DNA from: an uncultured Anaerolineae bacterium
GTDB lineage: Bacteria > Chloroflexota > Anaerolineae > Anaerolineales > Villigracilaceae
Length of the DNA: 64,000 bases
Assembly: GCA_903846015.1 (NCBI GenBank)
Contig: CAIMZS010000205.1
Coordinates: 1 to 64,000, forward strand
Direction of reading: 5' to 3'
Positions 39,815 through 47,352 of this stretch are shown piece by piece (position 1 is the first letter of the stretch; every line of letters begins with the position of its first letter). Under the pieces are notes generated by a model, which had not been told where the DNA came from, did not search any database, and worked only from the letters and a program-made list of their open reading frames with translations. Position numbers and translations under genes: made by a program.

Positions 39815-40642
39815 ATGTTCAAACAAATAGTAAGCTACTACTTTCCACTTATTGCCACCGTCATGTTGGCGCTCAGCGCATGCAGCCCAACCGAAACGCC
39901 CACAGCCACTGTTGGGGTGGAGGCCATCTACACAGCTGCAGCCCAAACCATAGAAGCTAAGATAGCCAAGACTACAGATGTACCACAGCCAACAGAAACC
40001 CCTCGGCCAACCCAAACAGAAACAAGTACACTGGCCGCCGTCACCCTGCAGGCCACAGCGCCTACAGCCACATCGATCGTTCAAAATTACTGTGACAATT
40101 CCATTTATGTTGCCGATGTGACCATCCCTGACAAAACTGTGATGACCCCAGGCCAGGGCTTTGACAAGACCTGGACACTTCAAAACACCGGCACCTGCAC
40201 ATGGAGCACCAACTATTCGATCACCTTTCTCAACGGTGCGCAGATGTCGGGCAGTGCCCACACCATGACTGCCTCCGTTGCGCCCCAGCAAAAGATCAAT
40301 ATCACCGTCAAAATGATCGCTCCCGGCACAGCCGGCACCTATACCGGGTGGTGGCGCCTGGCAAATGCCGATGGCGCAAAATTTGGGCAACCGGTCAGCG
40401 TAATCATTATTGTGCCGGGAGGCACAACAACCGCCACCGCTACACGTACGGCCACCGCCTCCACGCCAGCAGGCACAATCACAGTCACACTTCTACCGAG
40501 CAGCACGCCTACCACTCCCGCTGTACCGAGCAGCACGCTTACCCCACCCGCTATACCCAGCAGCACCCTTACCCCGCCCGCTACACCAACTGAAACGCCG
40601 GTACCCTCACCAACCGAAACACCCGTGACTCCCTCGCCTTAG
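39815..40642 (+). CDS. Lipoprotein with NBR1-type Ig-like domain and Thr/Pro repeat tail
   Basis: Lipobox LALSAC; FDKTWTLQNTGTCTWSTNYSITFLNG..APGTAGTYTGWWRLANADGAKFG; C-terminal PSST.T.PA repeats. Confidence 0.85.
   Translation: MFKQIVSYYFPLIATVMLALSACSPTETPTATVGVEAIYTAAAQTIEAKIAKTTDVPQPTETPRPTQTETSTLAAVTLQATAPTATSIVQNYCDNSIYVADVTIPDKTVMTPGQGFDKTWTLQNTGTCTWSTNYSITFLNGAQMSGSAHTMTASVAPQQKINITVKMIAPGTAGTYTGWWRLANADGAKFGQPVSVIIIVPGGTTTATATRTATASTPAGTITVTLLPSSTPTTPAVPSSTLTPPAIPSSTLTPPATPTETPVPSPTETPVTPSP
40498..40585 (+). repeat. In-CDS ~30 bp tandem repeat (PSSTLTPPAI units)
   Basis: ccgagcagcacgc(c/t)taccactcccgctgta / ccgagcagcacgcttaccccacccgctata / cccagcagcacccttaccccgcccgctaca. Confidence 0.8.
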
Positions 40643-40664
40643 CGGTTGGGGAATAACGAGCAAA

Positions 40665-40726
40665 AAAACAGACGTCTTCTCTTACATGGTACCCGGTTCT
40701 GCACGGGCAAAGAAGGCGTCTGTTTT
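40665..40726. terminator. Terminator-like hairpin with a dispersed-repeat unit in its loop
   Basis: AAAACAGACGTCTTCT ... AGAAGGCGTCTGTTTT (15/16 paired); loop contains atggtacccggttctgcacgggca. Confidence 0.75.
40686..40709 (+). repeat. Dispersed-repeat unit (best consensus copy)
   Basis: atggtacccggttctgcacgggca. Confidence 0.85.
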
Positions 40727-40763
40727 CAAATGGGGGATCAGGATGCTTATCCAGCGAACGAGT

Positions 40764-41174
40764 TTACTCGCTGGCGGGAGGCAAAATCTGCGTATCTATC
40801 TTGCAAATATGGTTTATCAACCACTGCTCCATATCCTGCTTGATCGCAACAACTTCAAAGTTGGACACCCCACCTTGTTGTACCCAACGATTGATCTCAT
40901 GCAATTGCACCCTGTATTGATCATGATTGATATGATTGAGTTCCGCAACTGGTGAATTATGCTCGGCTGCCACGGCTTCTTCATGTTTGAAATGAGCCTC
41001 GGCATATTCCGAAAGAAATTTAAGGGTATCCGTGACAGCCTCGATACCCTTACCCTGTGTGACGGCCTGGTCAAATTCATTAAATCGCCTGATCCATTCC
41101 TTGTGCTCATCATCAATCTCTGGCAGGCGGGTGGTCATCATGAGTTGATCCCATTCAAGTGGCATAGGTTCCAT
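40764..41174 (-). CDS. Hemerythrin-like protein
   Basis: LPEIDDEHKEWIRRFNEFDQAV..YAEAHFKHEEAVAAEHNSPVAELNHINHDQY..WLINHICKID. Confidence 0.9.
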   Translation of the reverse strand: MEPMPLEWDQLMMTTRLPEIDDEHKEWIRRFNEFDQAVTQGKGIEAVTDTLKFLSEYAEAHFKHEEAVAAEHNSPVAELNHINHDQYRVQLHEINRWVQQGGVSNFEVVAIKQDMEQWLINHICKIDTQILPPASE

Positions 41175-41420
41175 CCTTTTGTCAGACAGTCTCTTTGTTT
41201 GTGCTGCCCAACCATAATGAAAGTATTAATAAAATTCCAGTATTCGCCTGATTACATAGCCTGGTTCACAAAATACGCTATTCTGGTTATTTACAATTTG
41301 CAGCCGAGAGCATTATAAGCAAAGCTTTGCTAAAGAAAATGGACGTTCAGCTTACAACAAATATACATTTTTTCGCTTACAAATACAATCACCCAACGGG
41401 TTAATAATGGGTGAAATTTT

Positions 41421-41444
41421 AGGGATCCCGGTTCCTGGCACGGA
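41421..41444 (+). repeat. Dispersed-repeat unit
   Basis: agggatcccggttcctggcacgga. Confidence 0.65.
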
Positions 41445-41470
41445 AAGAAATTAAGCAGATCAGCGATGGT

Positions 41471-41692
41471 CTATAATTTTTGAATATTTTTCGGGTTGAA
41501 CACAGAGATCAGCTTAATACCCCGTCCCAGGATGGCCTGCGAGATACCATCGAGTTCCACCCAGTAAAAACAGCGATGGGCAGAATAGGGGTCGATACGC
41601 ACCACAACACCTTCAAACCAACCCTGATTGCCCCAGGAATTGGATTCAAGCTGGATCATTACCTTATCTCCGATTACGATTGATTCGGTCAC
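41471..41692 (-). CDS. Small conserved hypothetical protein
   Basis: 73 aa ORF with compact beta-rich pattern DKVMIQLESNSWGNQGWFEGVVVRIDPYSAHRCFYWVELDG. Confidence 0.55.
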   Translation of the reverse strand: MTESIVIGDKVMIQLESNSWGNQGWFEGVVVRIDPYSAHRCFYWVELDGISQAILGRGIKLISVFNPKNIQKL

Positions 41693-41805
41693 CCTGTAGA
41701 TTATACCCCGGTAAAACTAAGCGCTTTTTAAGCCCACTTCGGTATAATCAGGGTAAATGTACCCAATTTCTATAGGAGCAGGAATACAAATCTTCAGGAG
41801 ATCGA

Positions 41806-44220
41806 ATGCCCAAACGCAAGTCCAGCGCAAGTTTTTCACTGCCAACCAGTGAGATCATCAAGGATTACCGCCTGGCTTACCAATCACGCCAGGTTTCTTT
41901 GATCGGGCGCCGCGAGGTGCTGAGTGGAAAAGCCAAGTTTGGCATCTTCGGAGATGGCAAAGAAGTGGCCCAACTGGCAATCGCGCGCGCCTTTCGCAAA
42001 GGCGACTGGCGCTCCGGCTACTACCGCGACCAGACCTGGATGTTCATGCTGGGCGTGACGAGTTTTCAGGCTTTCTTTGCCCAATTGTACGCGCATGCCG
42101 ATGTGGACCACGAACCCGCTACAGCCGGGCGCGCCATGAACGGACATTTTGCAACACGCTTTATCAATCCGGATGGCTCATGGCGCAACCAGACCGAAAT
42201 GTACAACGTGGCGGCAGACATCTCGCCAACCGCCGCGCAAATGCCGCGCACGGTGGGGTTGGCATACGCATCACGCTTGTACCGGCAAATACCTGAATTA
42301 GCCGGGCAGACACAGTTCTCGCACAACGGCGATGAAGTCGCATGGGCTACCATCGGCAATGCATCCACCGCCGAGGGACTGTTCTGGGAGACTGTCAATG
42401 CCATCGGCGTGTTAAAGGCTCCCGCGGTGCTGACCATTTACGATGACGGTTACGGCATTTCAGTACCCAACCGGTTCCAGATGGTCAAGGAGAATATCGG
42501 TGAAATACTGCGCGGCTTCGAACGCGACGCAAGCCAGTCAACCGAACAGGCCGAACGTGGCTTTGATATTTACAGCGCGCGCGCCTGGGATTACCCGGCG
42601 CTGCTGCAAACCTATGCCGCGGCGGCTGAAACGGCCCGCATTTACCACATCCCGGCATTAGTACACATTACTGAAGGCACCCAGCCACAAGGACACAGCA
42701 CATCCGGCTCACAGGAACGCTATAAATCCGCGGCGCGTCTGGAGTGGGAGCAGGAGTTTGATTGCCTGCCACAGATGCGCGAATGGGTCCTGGGAAACGA
42801 GCTCACCACGCAAAAAGAACTGGCTGCCTGGGAAAACCATGACCGCGAAGTGGTGGAGAATGCCCGCAAAAGCGCATGGGAAGCGTATACCACCCCCATC
42901 CTGGCAGAACGCAAGAAATTGCTGGAGATTATGGATGAAATAGTGCCAATCTCCAGGCACCCGGCAGAATTGGTGCGCATCCGCAACGGAATCTTTATGC
43001 TGGTCAACCCCTTCCGTCGCGATATGCACGTTGCGGTTCATGAAGCCCTACGAACCGTTCGCGACGAAGCCCACCCGGCCATCGAAAAGCTTAAACAATG
43101 GAGGCGCACCGAACAGGCTGTCAACGAACAGCGCTACGGCTCGCACCTGCAGACTGCAGCAGCACTCAAGGTGCCACAAATCCCGGCACAATATTCAGCC
43201 AATTCGCCCAATCTGATGGGTTTCGAAGTGCTTAACGCCTGCTTCGATGCCGCCATTGCCCGCGACCCGCGCATCATCGCCTTTGGAGAAGATGTCGGTC
43301 AGCTGGGTGACGTTAACCAGGGCTTTCGCGGGCTGCAGGAAAAGTATGGCAGCTTGCGAATCAGCGATACCGGCATTCGCGAGGCAACCATCCTGGGGCA
43401 GGCCATCGGCATGGCCATGCGCGGTCTGCGCCCAATTGCCGAGATCCAATACCTGGATTATCTGCTGTACGGTCTGCAGCTTATCAGCGATGACCTGGCC
43501 AACCTGCACTGGCGCACCGCTGGCGGGCAGAAGGCCCCCGTCATCATCCGCACACGCGGCCACCGGCTGGAGGGTATCTGGCATTCTGGCTCGCCAATGG
43601 CTGGAATCATCGGACTGGTGCGCGGGGTTTACCTTTTGGTGCCGCGCGATATGACGCATGCCGCTGGTTTTTACAATACCCTGCTCCAGTCGGATGAACC
43701 GGCCATTATGGTGGAAGTCCTGAATGGTTACCGGCAGAAGGAACGCCTGCCCGATAATGTCGGCGAATTCTGTCTGCCACTGGGTGTTCCCGAGCTGCTG
43801 CGAGCAGGAAAAGATGTGAGTCTGGTCACTTATGGGGCCTGCTGCCGTATCGCGCTGGATGCCGCAGCAAAACTATCCAAAGAAGGGATCGAGGTTGAAG
43901 TGATCGATGTGCAAACCCTGCTGCCGTTTGACCTGGGTGGAAGGATCGCAGAATCGCTCAAGAAGACCAGCCGGATCCTGTTCGTGGATGAAGATGTTCC
44001 CGGCGGCGCCAGCGCAACCATGCTGCAGGAAGTGCTCGAAAAGCAGGGCGGCTATGCCTGGCTGGATTCAGCCCCCAAGACCCTGACAGCCAGCGCACAC
44101 CGCCCTGCCTACGGGTCAGACGGCGATTACTGGTCCAAACCCAACGCTGAGACCATCTACGACGCGGTCTACGAGATGATGCACGAAGTTGACCCGCACA
44201 AGTTCCCCAAGATATTATGA
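41806..44220 (+). CDS. 2-oxoacid (branched-chain/pyruvate) dehydrogenase E1, alpha and beta subunits fused
   Basis: Alpha part LAYQSRQVSLIGRREVLSGKAKFGIFGDGKE..GDEVAWATIGNASTAEGLFWET; beta part RIIAFGEDVGQLGDVNQGFRGLQEKYG..IREATILGQAIGMAMRGLRPIAEIQYLDYL. Confidence 0.92.
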   Translation: MPKRKSSASFSLPTSEIIKDYRLAYQSRQVSLIGRREVLSGKAKFGIFGDGKEVAQLAIARAFRKGDWRSGYYRDQTWMFMLGVTSFQAFFAQLYAHADVDHEPATAGRAMNGHFATRFINPDGSWRNQTEMYNVAADISPTAAQMPRTVGLAYASRLYRQIPELAGQTQFSHNGDEVAWATIGNASTAEGLFWETVNAIGVLKAPAVLTIYDDGYGISVPNRFQMVKENIGEILRGFERDASQSTEQAERGFDIYSARAWDYPALLQTYAAAAETARIYHIPALVHITEGTQPQGHSTSGSQERYKSAARLEWEQEFDCLPQMREWVLGNELTTQKELAAWENHDREVVENARKSAWEAYTTPILAERKKLLEIMDEIVPISRHPAELVRIRNGIFMLVNPFRRDMHVAVHEALRTVRDEAHPAIEKLKQWRRTEQAVNEQRYGSHLQTAAALKVPQIPAQYSANSPNLMGFEVLNACFDAAIARDPRIIAFGEDVGQLGDVNQGFRGLQEKYGSLRISDTGIREATILGQAIGMAMRGLRPIAEIQYLDYLLYGLQLISDDLANLHWRTAGGQKAPVIIRTRGHRLEGIWHSGSPMAGIIGLVRGVYLLVPRDMTHAAGFYNTLLQSDEPAIMVEVLNGYRQKERLPDNVGEFCLPLGVPELLRAGKDVSLVTYGACCRIALDAAAKLSKEGIEVEVIDVQTLLPFDLGGRIAESLKKTSRILFVDEDVPGGASATMLQEVLEKQGGYAWLDSAPKTLTASAHRPAYGSDGDYWSKPNAETIYDAVYEMMHEVDPHKFPKIL

Positions 44221-44280
44221 AGGTTCCCGGTTCAATACCTGGATGCGAGAATCATTTTTTATTTATAATCAGGAGCATAT

Positions 44281-45558
44281 ATGGCCGCTAATGTGCTTGT
44301 CCCCCGGCTGGGCGAAGGTGTGGAAGAAGTCACCGTAACCCGGTGGTTGAAAAAAGTTGGCGATCCAATCCAGGAAATGGAAGCCTTGCTGGAAGTAAAC
44401 ACCGACAAGGTCGATACCGAAATCCCCGCCCCGGTTTCGGGCGTGGTGCTGCAGGTGTTGATAACAGAGGGGCAGGTTGCCAGGGTGGGGACTGTGTTGG
44501 CAATCATCGGCGCGCAGGGCGAGCAGATTGAAGGACAAACAAGACCGACCCTTGATTTACTTCCACAGGCGGCCGCCGATGCCAGCCAAGACAGCTTTCC
44601 GGCAGCACCCATTGAACACGGATTGGGTTTTATCTCACCAGTGGTTGCAAAGATTGCGGCGGAACATGGCATCAACCTGGGAAAGGTAAAAGGCAGCGGA
44701 TTGGGCGGGCGAATTACCAAGAACGATGTGCTGGCGGCCGTGCTAAAACCGGCACTATCGTACCTGGAAAGCCCGGCAAGCGCCATCCAGCCAATCCCAA
44801 CCGCTTCACCGGTGCAGCAATCCGAAAAAACGCAGGAACTGTCCCTGGGCAGCGCACAACCGGGAGATAGGATCATCAAACACAGCCTGATGCGCAAATC
44901 GATCGCGGAACACATGCTGGCGTCCAAACGCACTTCGCCGCACGTGCTCACCGTGATGGAAGTGGATATGTCGCGGGTGGCGGCACATCGCGCCAGCCAT
45001 AAGGAAATTTTTACGCGTGATGGTGCCAACCTGACCTTCACTGCTTACTTTCTTTGCGCTCTGGTTGCTGGATTAAAGGCCTACCCGCTGGCCAACTCAT
45101 CATGGACCGATGAAGGAGTAAACATCCATTCAGCCATCCACCTGGGCATGGCTACCTCACTCGGAGAAGATGGCCTGATCGTGCCGGTCATCAAGAACGC
45201 TGACACCCTCTCGCTGCTCGGGATGGCGCGGGCCGTCAACGACCTGGCTGCGCGGGCGCGAGCCAAAAAACTGCATCCGGATGATGTGCGGGGCGGCACA
45301 TTTACCCTGACAAATCATGGCGTCAGCGGCTCGCTTTTCGCCATGCCGATTATCAACCAGCCGCAATGCGGCATTTTGGGCACAGGAGCCCTACAAAAAA
45401 GAGCCATCGTGATCAGCGACGCATCCGGGAATGACGCCATCGCCATCCGCTTGATGGTCTACATGTCCTTTGTATTCGATCATCGTATCCTGGATGGGGC
45501 CTCCGCTGATTGGTTTCTATCCAAAGTCAAGGAAACTCTTGAAAAATGGAGCAGCTAG
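44281..45558 (+). CDS. 2-oxoacid dehydrogenase E2 (dihydrolipoamide acyltransferase)
   Basis: Lipoyl domain MEALLEVNTDKVDTEIPAPVSG, E3-binding VAKIAAEHGINLGKVKGSGLGGRITKNDVLA, catalytic SFVFDHRILDGASADWFL. Confidence 0.95.
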   Translation: MAANVLVPRLGEGVEEVTVTRWLKKVGDPIQEMEALLEVNTDKVDTEIPAPVSGVVLQVLITEGQVARVGTVLAIIGAQGEQIEGQTRPTLDLLPQAAADASQDSFPAAPIEHGLGFISPVVAKIAAEHGINLGKVKGSGLGGRITKNDVLAAVLKPALSYLESPASAIQPIPTASPVQQSEKTQELSLGSAQPGDRIIKHSLMRKSIAEHMLASKRTSPHVLTVMEVDMSRVAAHRASHKEIFTRDGANLTFTAYFLCALVAGLKAYPLANSSWTDEGVNIHSAIHLGMATSLGEDGLIVPVIKNADTLSLLGMARAVNDLAARARAKKLHPDDVRGGTFTLTNHGVSGSLFAMPIINQPQCGILGTGALQKRAIVISDASGNDAIAIRLMVYMSFVFDHRILDGASADWFLSKVKETLEKWSS

Positions 45559-46200
45559 ATGACAGGTTTTGACGAACGAGCACGAGACTGGGACAGCGAC
45601 CCTGCCAAAGTGGAACGCGCGCAAATTGTGGCAGAAGCCATGCGCGCCCGGGCCATCCCAAATACAGGTATGAAAGCGCTGGAATACGGCTGCGGGACCG
45701 GATTGTTAAGTTTCGCGCTGCAGCGAGACTTCGCAGCCATTAGCCTGGCGGATAGCTCACAGGGTATGCTGGATGTGCTGGCGGGCAAGATAAAGACTGC
45801 GGGCCAGGACAACATGCACCCGCTGATGCTTGACCTGGCTTCACAACCAGTGCCGCAAGAACGCTTTGACATCATCTATTCGCTGATGACCATGCACCAC
45901 ATCCCTCAAACAGAAACAATCCTTCAAAAATTTTATACCCTGTTAAACGCAGGCGGGGTCTTGTGCATCACCGACCTGGAAGAGGAAGATGGATCCTTCC
46001 ACGGCCAAACAGTAACGAACGTGCACAAAGGGTTTGCCCGCCCAAGGCTGCAAAAGCAGGTGGAGGCTGCCGGATTTGACGGGGTGCATTTTTCATCCGT
46101 TTTTGTTGTCAAAAAACATGTCAATGGACATGAAACATCCTTTCCACTGTTTTTGATGGTAGCCCAGAAAAACGATATGTGGAATAATCCTGGAAATTGA
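45559..46200 (+). CDS. Class I SAM-dependent methyltransferase
   Basis: ALEYGCGTGLLSFALQRD, ISLADSSQGMLDVL, FDIIYSLMTMHHIP. Confidence 0.9.
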   Translation: MTGFDERARDWDSDPAKVERAQIVAEAMRARAIPNTGMKALEYGCGTGLLSFALQRDFAAISLADSSQGMLDVLAGKIKTAGQDNMHPLMLDLASQPVPQERFDIIYSLMTMHHIPQTETILQKFYTLLNAGGVLCITDLEEEDGSFHGQTVTNVHKGFARPRLQKQVEAAGFDGVHFSSVFVVKKHVNGHETSFPLFLMVAQKNDMWNNPGN

Positions 46201-46244
46201 TCAGGATCACAGGATCGTTTCTTGAAATTGACAAGGAGTTCTTA

Positions 46245-46715
46245 ATGAAAAAAGAAAATAAAGACACGCCAGGGTTGCCCATGCCTCCGCCATTCCTGAT
46301 GGCAATATTCCTGGTTGTAGCATTGGCCTTTGGCTGGAAACTGCCGATACCGGTGGCGTGCCCGTGGTGGATGCAGGTTATTGGAGGGGCGGTGGTGCTC
46401 AGCGGGCTGGCCTGTGCCTTTAGCGCGGTAAGAGCAATGTTCCATGCCCAAACCTCGCCCAGCCCGCGCAACCCAACCAGCACGCTGGTGACAGACGGAC
46501 CATACAAATTTACGCGCAACCCGATCTATCTCGGTTTCATCCTGGCAGTGATCGGCCTGCCACTGATGCTTGGTTTTTACTGGGGCGCCATCCTGGCGCC
46601 AGTGGCAGGAGATGCTTATAACCGGCTGATCATCGAACGCGAAGAGACCTATCTTGAACGCAAATTCGGCAAGGCTTATCTCGATTACAAGGCAAAAGTG
46701 CGCAGGTGGTTGTAA
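46245..46715 (+). CDS. Isoprenylcysteine carboxyl methyltransferase (ICMT)-family membrane methyltransferase
   Basis: TDGPYKFTRNPIYLGFILAVIGLPLM, EETYLERKFGKAYLDYKAKVRRWL. Confidence 0.88.
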   Translation: MKKENKDTPGLPMPPPFLMAIFLVVALAFGWKLPIPVACPWWMQVIGGAVVLSGLACAFSAVRAMFHAQTSPSPRNPTSTLVTDGPYKFTRNPIYLGFILAVIGLPLMLGFYWGAILAPVAGDAYNRLIIEREETYLERKFGKAYLDYKAKVRRWL

Positions 46716-46743
46716 AACTATTTGTCAATTTAAGTGCTCCAAA

Positions 46744-47340
46744 TTGATAAATAAAAACTTCTTCGCCGTTTTCAGAGAGATCCCGTTGTGCAATTTGCTG
46801 GCTGCGCTGCTTTTGTTGGTGTCAGGCCTGTTTGTGACCACCCTGCTGGCCCTCAATCCAAAGGCAGACCTAGAGAAGGATGCGAAAAGCGAGTTTGATT
46901 TTGCCAGCAATCAAATTACCGAGGAAGTTACAGAGCGCTTCAACGAACTTGCTCAAATTCTCTACAACGACGCGGCGCTCTTTGCGGCTTTAAATAACGT
47001 TACCCACCAGGTATAGGTATCAAGATAAATTCTTTCCAGACCATTTTGATATCGTTCCAGTAAGAACCTCTGGACAATGTGCGAAACGGCGCACTTTGCC
47101 GTTGAAGCAATCTCCCTGAAAGTCGACATTGCCCATTTTACGGGAGACTGCTTCCCGATAAGATCATTCGGGATGATATCGCAGCGACATTGAGACTTGT
47201 TTTGTGGAAAAAACTTTTCTGGACAGCTATATGGCAAGCCTTTGCTCAGCACCTGACCATTGAGAGTCAATCGCCGGGTATGCAGGGGTTGGGTTATGCG
47301 GTCATCATTAATTTGAGCGTTTTCAGATTGGTAAGGATAA
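46744..47340 (+). pseudogene. CHASE-domain sensor gene remnant, interrupted and truncated
   Basis: INKNFFAVFREIPLCNLLAALLLLVSGLFVTTLLALNPKADLEKDAKSEFDFASNQITEEVTERFNELAQILYNDAALFAALNNVTHQV | (218 nt) | WQAFAQHLTIESQSPGMQGLGYAVIIN, stop shortly after. Confidence 0.75.
47014..47229. mobile_element. Putative non-autonomous MITE-like element with TA duplication
   Basis: Imperfect ~27-32 nt terminal inverted repeats (TAGgTaTCaAGAtAAaTTcTTTCCA / TAGcTgTCcAGAaAAgTTtTTTCCA), internal hairpins, removal of element plus one TA restores the CHASE reading frame. Confidence 0.65.
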
Positions 47341-47352
47341 GGAAAATTCCCC

